Assembly: GCA_038025085.1 (NCBI GenBank)
Contig: CM076139.1
Coordinates: forward strand, 22,647,307-22,711,306
Origin: Tetragonia tetragonoides
Taxonomy: Eukaryota > Streptophyta > Magnoliopsida > Caryophyllales > Aizoaceae
DNA: 64,000 bases
Direction of reading: 5' to 3'
The translations under genes were made by a program, and so were the position numbers. Of this stretch, positions 54,584-64,000 are shown in pieces; the first letter of the stretch is position 1; each line of letters begins with the position of its first letter. The notes below the pieces were generated by a model. It was not told the DNA's origin. It ran no database searches and saw nothing but the letters and a program-made list of their open reading frames with translations.

Positions 54584-54801
54584 GGCGGAGAGACTTAGAA
54601 AAGCAATATACCCGCATGACTGACAGGTGGACGGCCCAACTGCGCCCACCGACTATTCATCCCAACAAAAGGGGCCCTTCTAAGGGAAAAATGGACCCGA
54701 AAGCAAAGCCCACTGAACGAAAATCCCGTCAACGGACCAACCACATCTCAACAGGACTCGACGGGAAATGACTCTCCTCCTACTAAGATTTGAGGGTAAA
54801 A

Positions 54802-55716
54802 TGATATAACCAAAATATCGAGGGTCGAGCTATCGACCCACGTCCTAGCTACGCCATAAGAATACTGACCTTCAGCAGAGCCAGGATCATCGAAAACTCT
54901 AAAAAGGCATTTCTTCAACTCGACGGGCAATCCCTAATTGAGGGTTCCCCCGCCCGCTGCTGAACATCACCAAAAGACTAGGGAAGATCTACCTCAACTA
55001 CCAATCTCGTACCGACCCAAGGACTACAATTATGCTCTGGCTCGACTACGAGGGTCGGCTCAGCCATGAATCGACACTTAGGCTTTCTGTACGCTCAACC
55101 CTGACGCCAGCACATGTACTATGCGAATATTCCTACAGAGATTCGGATGACTGCCTTGGCGCCCACGCTCTCTAAGCCCCATGGACAGAAGTGACGACAT
55201 CAACTGTACGAACCCCTACGTGGAATCATCCCAAGGGATCGTACCACAACTCATGTGACGACCCCCTCTAAGCCGACTTAGAGAGGGACTTACGTCCAGG
55301 GCTACGTGTCCACTGTTCATTCGACGAAGCTAGCCGACTTTTGCCCTATAAATACCTGCGCGAAATCAAGGCAAGGGAAGGTCATTCTATTGAGAGAACA
55401 TTCACGCTGTCTGAGATTGAGCTCTGGCATTCCGTCTTTCAGCTCTGATTCCCGTAGTCTGACGCTCAATCAAATCCTCACCTCATTACTCCAAATATAC
55501 CTGCCTGTACAAAAGTACCTCTTGTACAGATCTCGATTTACTAACTTAAGCATCGGAGGGGTCTTCTCGAGTCGACCCCCCGAGGTAGTTCACCTTTGCT
55601 TGTCTTGTGCAGGTAGCAGTGGAGAGGGCCAGGGAAACAGACAAACAGCCCCCGCTCGCACATCTCGATCACAACATCTTCCCATCGTTCGACCCCCCTT
55701 CAAATCGGGTGAAACA
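54802..55716 (+). repeat. 3' LTR of element E
   Basis: TGATATAACC...GTGAAACA, 915 bases, preceded by a weak purine tract GATTTGAGGGTAAAA (54787-54801). TATA box at about 55347. CCAGC follows at 55717-55721. Confidence 0.95.
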
Positions 55717-55721
55717 CCAGC

Positions 55722-56172
55722 CTCTCACCAGCAAAGCGCACTACGTTGAAGTCCCCCCAAGGACCCACCTACGTGAGCAAAGGCCCGCTAAAGGAGCTAG
55801 CTCATGCCAGAAAGAATCTTGATCATAGTCAACACACGGCACGTAAACAGAAGAGACCCACTACTCGCACCGCCTCTGAACTCGCAGAAGTACAGACACA
55901 CTAAAATTACCCACATGGGACTCGACCTTAGAAGCGAAACGAGTGTCCTAGATAACAAGAATACCCCCAGACGCCCCTACTGAAGGAAGACACAACCAAT
56001 CCTTGAAACCAGACTCCCAAAGACTACGGACCAAAAAAGAATCAATCTTAACCATCTTAGTTTCTTGAATCAATACTACACCAGGCGAAGCCTTACAAAT
56101 GACCCCCCTCACCAGACCCCTTTTGTCTGCTAGACCCAACCCATTAACATTCCAGCTTAAAATCTTCATTGA
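55722..56172 (-). pseudogene. LINE ORF2 endonuclease, N-terminal part
   Basis: It begins MSMKILSWNVNGLGLADKRG at about 56175-56172 and shows VVLIQETKMVKID with the Glu of the apurinic endonuclease active site. Then comes GASGGILVI and a TAG at about 55948 (likely TGG, since Trp is usual there), then GDFNVVRFAGERL near the break. The protein continues at 40338 across element E. This endonuclease nicks target DNA at the start of LINE insertion. The reading frames on both sides of element E join without shift if one CCAGC copy is removed. Confidence 0.88.
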
Positions 56173-57539
56173 CAACTAGCAAGACCCGTGGTCCTACGAC
56201 CAGCCCCCTCCCCATAGTTGATGGACGATTGAAGATTCTTCACCTCTCTAGACCCAAACCCCCTTGGCCTAGACCCCGCCTCCCTTAGATCTACGGGAAT
56301 ACACTAAGGGAGAAACACAAACACCGAAGTCCTCACCTGATGGACTCACAAGCCTAAATCCAAGGTCAACAAGTAGAGACTGTGGGCCTCGATCGTCTCT
56401 CTCACCCACCAAAGGTTTAATGGTCACAACATTACCCTTGAAACCGAAGTCCTTATGGCACACATAAGCATCTGGGGCTTCCAAATCTAACATGGTTCGG
56501 AGTGTACGCCCTCTCCAGCGTCATTGTCTCTCAAGAGGGCACCTGGAAACACAAAAACAGGTGAATTTTGGTCAGCGGAACAAATAGTAGGTGCCTTCTG
56601 GTTTGTAGAAACAAGAGGGAAGGAAATAGGTAATGGGGGGGGAAGAAGTCTCGTCTCCCTTCTCAGAGTAGGCCAAGGAGCCCATAGCACCAAAAGCAAA
56701 ATCCGACGAAGCACTCTTCTTCTCCTCAACCACCCAGCTGCCCTCAATGTTGAGCAAGTTCAGAGCACCCCTTCACTTACTCTCCTGCGTTCCAGCAACA
56801 TTATCAGCAACATACTCTTCCTCCCGTAGCCTGTCCAACAACAGTCCCTCATCTTCGTCATAGAAGCTCAACAAATCATCCTCCTCCATGTCAAACTCGG
56901 AGCAGGTCGAAGCCACAGAAGTTGGTGACTCAAAAGGGAGTTCTAACCCCAATTCTCTGCGCAACTGAGCTTGAATGGATATAAGAGAAGCCCCTTGCCC
57001 ACAATTGTTGTTACCCTGTAGTCTATCCCCACCTCTTCCAGCTAGGTTCCAAACTGAAGAATTTTATCCAGAACCTGACGAGAATTGCACAAAGTAGGAG
57101 AAGGAGGCAGGAATGTGTTGGGCCTTGTCGCTGGGTCCAGCCCACTTGGAATGCCAATTCTCTCCGGCGTCTCTACTGCACCCACCACCAGACCAGCCTT
57201 ACCTAAAGTCCTGGAGAACATTCTGTTGAGCCAGGATCCTCACCCAACACTGACATCTCAGACAAACCCTAGCCCTTTGTAATAGAGTCGATTTCGAGCC
57301 CCCCAGTAAAGTGCCTGACCTCCTGCGCTGAATCCAGCCCCGTCCCGGGGACCCCGTGGCTCCCTCGTTTCATCCCCACCTCAGTTCTTCTTGTAAACCT
57401 AAGGGTTGAAAGAGGGTATGCATATTTAGGAACATAGGAAGTACTTCTAGGTCTCATCTATAATCCGGGACGGTTGATCCCTCTTTTTACCAATGTGCAC
57501 GGGACTAAGATCCTATTTGAATCGACTGCGGTTGGTTTT
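56173..57539 (-). pseudogene. LINE 5' part, probable ORF1 region
   Basis: This part has many short frames and no convincing single ORF. Fragments include an acidic block (EFDMEEDDLLSFYDEDEGLLLDRLREEE, 56773-56964) and DLEAPDAYVCHKDFGFKGNVVTIKPL (near 56400). An ORF1 of L1 elements usually carries an RNA-binding region and a CCHC knuckle; I cannot find the knuckle. The 5' end is placed at 57539 only from the ACAATTC duplication and may be off by tens of bases. The last 70 bases look non-coding. Confidence 0.4.
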
Positions 57540-58237
57540 ACAATTCATGTGATTCTCTTCTCTCTAATGAGCTTGGCTAATGGATAATAATAAATATTGG
57601 ATTTATTATTTGGTGTTTGATGCATGTTTTTAAATTAAAGCATGTTGTCTTTTATTTATTAAAGTATGATTATTTATTTTATTAAGCATGATGGCTTAAC
57701 TTGGAGATTTAAAAAATATTTATATGTGGTTATGAATTACTTTGCGTAGCTGATTGGTTCTTTTTATTTCTACTTGTGTTCGTTGTCCATTTCTCTTCAA
57801 TGATGGGCATATGATGAACCTCTATGGAATTCGTCTATATGGGGTAGTAGATTGACAGGATTTGTAGCTCGTGTTTGGAGCTAGTGAAGGGCGATCGAAG
57901 AAGATTGAATATCTTCTAAAAACAATTTACCTTTATTATCTAGACTCTTTTGGATTTGTATTATTGGGAGTTTTATTGAAATTAATTCTCTTGCATGAGA
58001 ATTAATGATTTAATATTTCTTTATCCTTTGGATTATTTGTTTTAAGATTAGTTGGGAGATAGTTAATACCTATTTATCTAGTATGCTTTGTTGGGATTCA
58101 AACATTTTGTTTCTTTCTAGCCTTGTATTTAATTTGAACATTAAATACGGCGGTGACGCTTCGAATTTCCATTGTTTTTCCGCTGCAACTCGTAATTTTA
58201 AATTGTTCTAAATTAGACGGAAATTCGCTGTGGTGCA
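57540..58237 (+). repeat. LTR piece 3, to the end before the primer site
   Basis: This A/T-rich stretch follows the second ACAATTC. No gene is present. It ends ..GCTGTGGTGCA, three bases before the primer binding site, so it serves as the LTR end. It may belong to the LTR begun at 20585, giving a total LTR of about 2 kb, but this is not proven. Confidence 0.55.
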
Positions 58238-58240
58238 AGT

Positions 58241-58252
58241 TGGTATCAGAGC
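58241..58252 (+). other. primer binding site of element F
   Basis: TGGTATCAGAGC is the usual initiator-Met tRNA complement of plant Ty3 and Ty1 elements. Confidence 0.85.
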
Positions 58253-58455
58253 GTTTGTTATTATCACTAGCATACGTTTTGAATTGTAAAATATGTCATT
58301 AAGACATGTTTATAGGATGAAAACTTAAATAGACTTAAGTTATGTGAATAAAAGATTTGTAAGCCGAATTGAGTTGGGTTATCTGTTTTGCTTTATTTGT
58401 TGGTATTATGTGAAGCACTCGAGTGAAGTACTAACGTATTATTTCTCCCGTGCAG

Positions 58456-59157
58456 ATGGTAAAATGTGAGCAATATGTTACTCCGGAGGACCCAAGGGCT
58501 TTTCGTTACGACGGGGGTCGTTTGGAGGAGTATGTCGATCGCGTACGAGAGGTGTTCCTGGAACACAACAGATGCTACGGAGTGCAGTTGACTCTGCGAT
58601 CCGACAAGATGATGGCTTTTTACTTCATCCACAGCTTTGGCCACACTGCCAAGTGGCGTCAGTTTCACAACGAGCTGTTGCTAGACTGGGAAATGAGGAG
58701 TGACAGGGGATATCCCTATTATGAGACGGTGGAGACATTGATCGCAAAGGCGTTTGTGTGGGACGTTGAGCATCCTGACATGCTGAGAGATCCTTATGAG
58801 ATATATGTCGAAGATGCTGCTGGTTATCATCCTTTGCTAGAGGTAGATGACCCAATGACTCCAGAAGAGGCGCGAGCTGATCTAGTGCGTGCCATAGCGT
58901 TCGAGAAGGCGTACTTCGCGGAAGGGACCGAGAAGGTCACTGTTGAGGTTCAAAAGGATTCTTCACCACAAGTTCCAAAGGCTCCGGAAAAGTCATCTAG
59001 ACCTAGCGATGTTAGAGATTGGCCCGTGGGTTTAAATGGTAAACCCAACGAGCGAAGGACCCCTACTGAAAAGGAGGAGGAGCCGATGGAGGAGGAGGAT
59101 ATGGAGGAAGTCCAAGTGACACCCAATTGTCGCTATCCATTGAGAAACCGCGCATAG
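58456..59157 (+). CDS. extra ORF between primer site and gag of element F
   Basis: This is an intact 233-residue frame; the ATG at 58456 sits in GTGCAG|ATGG, which also looks like a splice acceptor. The N-terminal 120 residues (FRYDGGRLEEYVDRVREVFLEH, DKMMAFYFIHSFGHTAKWR, YYETVETLIAKAFVWD) recall a gag-type helical domain without a knuckle. The middle has an acidic Ala/Asp stretch (DDPMTPEEARADLVRAIAFEK). The tail is acidic then basic (EEEPMEEEDMEEVQVTP, RYPLRNRA). I do not recognise the family. ORFs upstream of gag are known in Ogre; I know of none in chromoviruses. It is open while gag-pol next to it has many stops. Confidence 0.6.
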   Translation: MVKCEQYVTPEDPRAFRYDGGRLEEYVDRVREVFLEHNRCYGVQLTLRSDKMMAFYFIHSFGHTAKWRQFHNELLLDWEMRSDRGYPYYETVETLIAKAFVWDVEHPDMLRDPYEIYVEDAAGYHPLLEVDDPMTPEEARADLVRAIAFEKAYFAEGTEKVTVEVQKDSSPQVPKAPEKSSRPSDVRDWPVGLNGKPNERRTPTEKEEEPMEEEDMEEVQVTPNCRYPLRNRA

Positions 59158-59674
59158 AAAGCGAGTTCTTAGAGTTGATTTAGTTATATTGAGGAAACTA
59201 AATGAGACTTAATTTGGGCCTGCGAGCCATTTGTTTTGACAGTGACGTCTAGAATATTATTATTTTACTTACTCATGCTATTGTGAAGCTTGATGTGACA
59301 AACATTCCTTTTTGAGAACGAATACTTGATTATTAGATTTATGATATGGAATTTCGAAAGAAATGTGTTATTTGCTTGCTATTTGAAGCATGAGTATTGT
59401 GAAAGCGCCTATGTGAAAGGCATGGATGTTTCAATGTGATTATGATTTGTTTATTTTTGAGAAAGAACAACGTCTATTGAAACCTTGAACTTGCTTGTAT
59501 ACAAGAGTGTTGAAAGGCCATGCTTGAAAGAAATAAGATCCTAGTACCCTAGTTGGCTATTTGAAACATATATATGAGTCGATGTGTATATGTTAGTTGT
59601 TGAGTATCGCACATGAGTGTGATGTGGGTAGCTAACACCCTTTCGGCTTTTGTTGATCCTTTAGGTTGCAATAG
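59158..59674. other. leader between extra ORF and gag of element F
   Basis: 517 bases without an ORF. Ends TTTAGGTTGCAATAG just before ATGCCACC, a form usual at chromovirus gag starts. Confidence 0.6.
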
Positions 59675-60857
59675 ATGCCACCTAGGAGAAATAGACAAAG
59701 AGCCGAAGAATCTGCTATTTCAATGGCTGACAACAACGGCAATGGTGGAATGAACGCGCAAGCTTTGTTGGCGCAACTAGCTCAGTCCCAATAAGCCTTG
59801 GCGCAATCCAATGCATTCATCGCCCAGATGATGCAAAGGGAAGAGGAGAGGATAACTGAAGGCGGTGATTTCGCCGCAGTTTCAAAAAAGATTAAGGGGC
59901 ATAATCGGCCTATTTTTTTAGGGACGCGAGGATCCTGTAATCCTTGAAGACTGGACCCGAGATTTGGAGAAAATCTTTGCGATTACTGCGTGTCCGGGGG
60001 AACTAAAGGTGGACATAGTTGTCTACCAATTCTGGAAGAAGGCAGACCGTTGGTGGAGAACCAATGGTAAAACTATAAGGGTTCGAGAGGGTTTTAATTA
60101 AGAGATTTTCAAAACTTCCCTTAGAGAGGAGTATTACCTAGAATATCTCCAAGACCAGCAGTACAATGAGTTCTTGAACCTCATCAAAGGACGGATAACT
60201 ATCCAAGAATATGCTGAACGTTTTGACGACCTAGCTCGTTTCACTGGAGGGTTAGTCCCTACGGAATAACATAGGGCTCGTAGATTCCAGAATGGGTTGT
60301 AATGGACCATTCGTGAGTCTTTTGGGGGTTATATATGTCAGACCATACAATAGGTCTACAATCGTGCTGTGAACCAAGCTACGGTTCAAAAGTATAGAGA
60401 GGAGGTGACTGAGAAGAAAAGAAAGTTTGACGACCATCAAGGTAGTGGTGGCAATAAGAAGGATAAGTTCCGGGGAGGGAACAACCCAAATGGGAACAAT
60501 AAGGGGAATAACCACAATGAGAGTGGAAATTTCAAGAATGGCAATGTCAAGAATGGCAATGAAAATGGTCATCGTTACAATGGGGGTTGGAAGAACGAAC
60601 CCTACATTTGCAGGAAGTGCAATAAGAATCACCCGGGAGTTGATTGCGCTGGCAACAAGGTGAAATGTTTCACTTGCCAAGAGTTGGGGCATCGTTCTTT
60701 TGACTGTCCTCAGAGGGGTAAGACTGGAAACAATGGTGGGGGCAGCAACAATGTTCAAGCTCTTGCAGTTCAGTGTCAGAATAGGAACAACCATGGTGGT
60801 AATCGACATGGAAATGTTTAGAACAATCAAGACAACCAGAGCAGAATTGGAGGTCAT
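59675..60857 (+). pseudogene. gag of element F
   Basis: The ATG at 59675 reads MPPRRNRQRAEESAIS, a common chromovirus gag start. The gag core is in the second frame after a shift near 59920: DWTRDLEKIFAIT, WKKADRWWRTN, YYLEYLQDQQYNEFLNL and IQEYAERFDDLARF. Stops occur at about 59792, 60101 and 60267, and others before 60370. The end is Asn/Gly/Lys-rich (GGNKKDKFRGGNNPNGNNKG) with a CCHC knuckle CFTCQELGHRSFDC (60666 on) and a possible first knuckle CRKCNKNHPGVDC. It would form the particle and bind RNA. A TAG at 60819-60821 separates it from protease. Confidence 0.85.
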
Positions 60858-61140
60858 TTGTTTGTGATGAATCAAGTACAGGCTGATACGGCAAACAATG
60901 TGGTGACTGGTACGTTTCTTGTAAATTCTTTGCCTGCCTATGTATTATGTGATACTGGAGCATCACATTCATTCATATCTGAAAACTTTGTTAAGAAGCA
61001 TGGGATTGAAATTGTAGAGTCTTTAGAGACTAGTATCGCCATTCTTTCAGAAGAGGTGGTATTGTGTAAAGTTGTGCATCCCAATGTTCGTGTGAACATT
61101 GCAGAACTGAATTGCCTGCAGACCTTATTGAGTTTAAATT
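60858..61140 (+). pseudogene. aspartic protease of element F
   Basis: It has VLCDTGASHSFISENFVKKHG with the catalytic Asp-Thr-Gly, then EEVVLCKVVHPNVRVNIAE. A shift near 61110 moves the frame to ADLIEFKLRDFDVILGMNWLSKY, the second half of the retropepsin (61112-61190). The order gag, protease, RT is normal for the family. The shift and a stop make it inactive. It would cut the Gag-Pol polyprotein. Confidence 0.85.
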
Positions 61141-62160
61141 GAGAGATTTTGATGTTATCTTGGGTATGAATTGGCTTAGCAAGTATAAGCGAGAATCGAT
61201 TGTAGTGAACAAAAGATATTTTGATGTTAGTGGCGAAGAAACACTTGGAGAAGGGATGTCAAGGATTTTTGTGTCACATTCAGAATTTAGAGGGAATAGA
61301 TGGGAAAATCTCAAAGATCGAAGTGGTTAATGAGTTTCCAGATGAGGTAGACATTGCGAAAACTACCTTTAGGACAAGGTATGGGCATTATGAGTTCACA
61401 ACTATGCCTTTTGGGTTAACTAATGCACCTGCCAAGTTTATGGAGATGATGAATAACACCTTTAGACCATATCTAGATAGTTTTGTGGTCGTGTTTATTG
61501 ATGATATTTTGGTGTATTCGAAAGACAACGAGGAGCACGCAAGAGATTTGAGAACTGTCTTGGAAGTATTGAGAAATGACAAGTTGTACACTAAACTCTC
61601 AAAGTGTGAGTTTTGGCTAGAGAGTATTTCTTTTCTTGAGCACATTATCTCTAAAGAAGGAGTTTCTGTTGATACTTCTAAGATTCGGGCTGTCATGGAT
61701 TGCCCTGATCCGAAAAGTGTGACTGAGGTACGAAGTTTCCTCGGATTGGCTGGCTATTATAGGATATTTGTGCAAGACTTCTCCAAGATAGCGAGACCTA
61801 TCACAAATTTGATGAAAAAGGAGACCAGATACAAGTCGAGTGAACAATGTTAAGAAGCTTTCCAAGAGCTTAAAAAGAGGTTGACGACGGCACCTGTTTT
61901 GACCTTACCGTTTGGTATGGAGGGATTTGAGGTGTACAACGATGCATCTAAGAATGGGTTGGGGTGTGTACTTATGCATCTAAGAAAGTGCATGAGAAGA
62001 ATTACCCTACTCATGACATGGAGATAGTTGCCGTAGTTTTTGCCTTGAAGATTTGGAGGCATTATTTCTATGGAGCTCGTTGCAAGATCTTTACGGATCA
62101 CAAGAGTTTGAAGTATATCTTCACTCAAAAGGAGTTGAACATGAGGTAACAGAGATGACT
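61141..62160 (+). pseudogene. reverse transcriptase (fingers deleted) and RNase H of element F
   Basis: After the protease, VVNEFPDEV joins directly to [16 protein letters not shown] at about 61350. The usual stretch between these, with the VKKKDGS.R.C.DYR and F-S-K-I-D motifs, is missing, so the first catalytic Asp and about 100 residues are deleted. The remainder shows [31 protein letters not shown] with the Asp pair, and [18 protein letters not shown]. RNase H follows ([56 protein letters not shown]). A TAA at 61851, a shift near 61965 and TAA at 62147 break it. Confidence 0.87.
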
Positions 62161-63843
62161 CGAGTTGATATCTAAGTATGATCTGGATATTCAGTATCAC
62201 GAGGGAAAGGCCAATGTAGTGGCTGATGGCTTGAGTAGAAAGACTTCGCACACTGTGAATAACATGATGGTGCTACCATATGACTTGTGTGAGGAATTCA
62301 AGAAGTTGGACTTAGAGGTTGTTCAACAAGGTGAGACTGTAGTGTTGCTGAATGCACTTGTAGTGCGACCGTCGATCTATGATGAGATTCGACAGTTGCA
62401 AGTTCATGACTCGTTTCTAGAGGAGTTACGTGTCTAGATCAAGGATGGGAAGCATCCTGATTATGAAATCCTTGATGATGGTACGATCAAGATGAAGAGG
62501 CGTTGGTGTGTTCCAAACAACGCCGAACTAAAGAGAAAGATTCTCGATGAGGCGCATGGAACAGCATATTCTGTTCATCCAGGTGGTGATAAGTTGTACA
62601 AAGATTTGAAACTTCAGTTTTGGTGGACAAACATGAAGCGAGAATGTGCTGAGTATGTGGCAAGGTGTCTTACTTGTCAAAAGGTGAAGATCGAACATAG
62701 AAGGTCTTGAGGTCTTGTTCAATCACTCGAAATTCCTGGATTAAAATGGGATTCAATGTTGATGGATTTTGAGACTGGATTACCAAAGACGAGGTCCGGG
62801 AAGGACACTATTTGGGCCATTGTCGATTGATTAACAAAAACGGGGAGATTCATTGCAATAAAGAAGACTTGGTCGATGGACCAACTCGCTGAAGCTTATG
62901 TGAAAGAGGTCTTGAGGTTACATGGAGTGCCTATAGACATTGTGTCAGACAGGGATTCGAGATTCTTGTCAAACTTTTGGGCCAAACTGCAGAGTGCTTT
63001 TGGTACGAAGTTGAAGTTTAATACAACATTTCATCCTGCGACAGATGGTCAAACGGAGCGTACTATTCAGACTTTGGAGGACATGTTGAGAGCTTGTGCT
63101 CTAGAGATGAAGGAATCTTGGGAGAAGATTTTACCTTTGATTGAGTTCTCCTACAACAATAGCTACCATGCGAGTATTGGTAGAGCACCTTACGAGGCGT
63201 TGTATGGAAGAAAGTGACAATCTCCTACGTGTTGGAATGACATAAGTGAGACCTTTGTTTTGGGTCCGGATTTTATCTAAGAGATTGTGGATCAAGTGAA
63301 ACTGGTCCAAGAGAAGATGAAAGTTGCACACGATAGACAGAAAGCCTATGCATATCAACATCGACGAATGGAAGAATTCCAAGTTGGTGACAAGGTACTT
63401 TTGAAAGTATCGCCTACTCGTGGGGTGATGAGATTTGGATGTAAAGGGAAGCTTAGCCCAAAGTACATTGGAGCCTATGAGATTCTTGAAAGAATTGGAG
63501 AGGTCGCTTATAGGCTTACTATGCCTTTGAATTTGGAGGAAGTGCACGATGTGTTGCATGTGTCACAACTCAAGAGGTATGACCATGATCCAAGTCATGT
63601 GCTGAATCCTGAAAAGGTGGTTTTAGATGACATACTCACCTATGAAGAGCAACCAGTTCGAGTTCTTGAAGAGCGAACTAAGCCTGTGAGAATCGTAGAC
63701 GAGAAAACGAAGAAAATTTGTGCGTCTACAATCAATCTTGCGAAACTGTTGTGAGCTAACCACAACGTCGAAGAAGCGACTTGGGAGACTGAGGTTGATA
63801 TGTGCAAGCGTTGCTCTCAACTGTTCGAAAAAAGTAATTAACC
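62161..63843 (+). pseudogene. integrase and chromodomain of element F
   Basis: In order: GKANVVADGLSRK (RNase H end), HPGGDKLYKDLKLQFWW..MKRECAEYVARCLTCQ (zinc-binding part), LPKTRSGKDTIWAIVD, GVPIDIVSDRDSRFLSNF (second Asp), ATDGQTERTIQTLEDMLRAC (Glu), and FSYNNSYHASIGRAPYEALYGRK. The C-terminal part has GPYEI-like IGAYEILERIGEVAYRL and HVSQLKRYDHDPS. The tail IVDEKTKKICASTINLAKLL-stop-ANHNVEEATWE is a chromodomain cut by a TGA at 63752. Other stops: 62436, 62708, 62829, 63216 and 63278. It is closely similar to the integrase at the left edge (2-937). Inactive. Confidence 0.88.
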
Positions 63844-63867
63844 TAAGTTTTGAGGTCGAAACCTTTT

Positions 63868-63880
63868 TAGGGGGGAAGGG
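63868..63880 (+). other. polypurine tract of element F
   Basis: AGGGGGGAAGGG directly before the LTR start. It is preceded by TTTTGAGGTCGAAACC, the counterpart of TTTCGGGACGAAACT at 948. Confidence 0.8.
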
Positions 63881-64000
63881 TGTAACAATCCGCAAAAGAA
63901 AAGAAATTTAAGCAAAGACTGGAAAACTCATTGCATTGCATTGCATCATGCAAATGTTGTCATTTGGAAAAGTTGTGAAAACTTTTAAACTTTTCAATTT
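63881..64000 (+). repeat. 3' LTR of element F, first 120 bases
   Basis: Starts TGTAACAATCCGCAAAAG. Contains a TTGCA-type short repeat (ATTGCATTGCATTGCATCATGC, 63931-63952). It does not match the LTR start at 20585. Runs off the window. Confidence 0.75.

Larger units (their letters stand above)
40344..55716 (+). mobile_element. Element E: complete Tat-type gypsy element with four antisense genes
   Basis: It is 15373 bases long. LTRs lie at 40344-41259 and 54802-55716 (TGATATAACC...GAAACA), with target duplication CCAGC at 40339-40343 and 55717-55721. + strand: primer site, gag, protease, RT, RNase H, extra RNase H and a shortened integrase to 46598. - strand, between integrase and 3' LTR: a PF04195-like spliced gene and three small coiled-coil genes. 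LTRs are 916 and 915 bases and nearly identical by eye, so this is one of the younger insertions. It sits in the LINE's endonuclease. Confidence 0.93.
37078..57539 (-). mobile_element. L1-type LINE, split by element E
   Basis: The - strand LINE has its 3' end at the left, with a T8 run (37078-37085) as the complement of a short A tail, and its 5' end near 57539. ACAATTC flanks both sides (37071-37077 and 57540-57546); seven bases is short for a LINE duplication, so the ends are tentative. About 5.1 kb remains once element E (40344-55716) and its duplicated CCAGC are removed. It carries an endonuclease, RT with a zinc-finger (zf-RVT) region, and a 5' part that may be ORF1. Confidence 0.82.
20585..64000 (+). 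mobile_element. Element F: + strand chromovirus interrupted by element B and a LINE
   Basis: An LTR start TGTAATACCCC at 20585 breaks the RT of element C. The LTR is resumed after B (36251) and after the LINE (57540) and appears to end near GTGGTGCA (58237). A Met-tRNA-type primer site (58241), an extra ORF, gag, protease, RT, RNase H, integrase and a polypurine tract follow. The 3' LTR start at 63881 reads TGTAACAATCCGC, which does not match 20585. So the joining of the three left pieces to this element is inference from order, orientation and spacing. Confidence 0.6.

Noticed and set aside
1..64000. Host genes, tRNA genes or rRNA arrays
   Set aside because: None could be supported; every convincing coding stretch belongs to a mobile element or to a passenger gene inside one.

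Overview
This window is repeat-dense plant nuclear DNA and I see no ordinary host gene in it. It is a stack of nested retrotransposons. Evidence for a flowering plant: Ty3/gypsy elements of the chromovirus and Tat/Ogre types, an L1-type LINE, a Cassandra-type TRIM whose LTRs carry 5S rRNA sequence, a non-autonomous hAT element, and intron-bearing plant genes carried antisense inside the gypsy elements. Nearly every reading frame is broken, as expected in old heterochromatic DNA. The species cannot be named from this.

Layout, left to right. (1) 1-2600: 3' end of a + strand chromovirus (integrase, chromodomain, LTR). (2) 2606-3224: a Cassandra TRIM with GATAG target duplications. (3) 3225-16264: element A, a - strand Tat/Ogre-like element whose 3' part holds + strand passenger genes (a plant-mobile-domain gene and a DUF7745-like gene). 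Its reverse transcriptase is split by a 1.03 kb hAT element (10093-11123, target duplication CTTTTGGG). (4) 16265-20584: element C, an older relative of A. (5) 20585 onward: a + strand chromovirus (F). Its apparent 5' LTR is split by element B (21103-36250, complete, target duplication ATAAT, same family as A) and by an L1 LINE (37078-57539). The LINE is itself split by element E (40344-55716, complete Tat-type element, target duplication CCAGC). (6) 58238-63880: the internal region of F, followed by the start of a 3' LTR at 63881.

Relative order of insertion follows from the nesting. C is older than A and F. F is older than B and the LINE. The LINE is older than E. A is older than the chromovirus at the left edge, the Cassandra element and the hAT element.

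The most interesting content is the antisense passenger genes. In A and B, the strand opposite gag-pol carries a seven-exon plant-mobile-domain gene and a second gene with its own TATA box. A palindromic module (core GCCGCTAGCGGC) lies upstream of that second gene and also in the U3 of the same element's LTR. In E, the equivalent position carries a five-exon gene of the 'putative gypsy type transposon' family (PF04195-like) and three small coiled-coil genes, each with its own TATAAATA box. Two different Tat families thus carry islands of spliced, separately promoted antisense genes between integrase and 3' LTR. Family assignments are from motif recognition only; no search was run.
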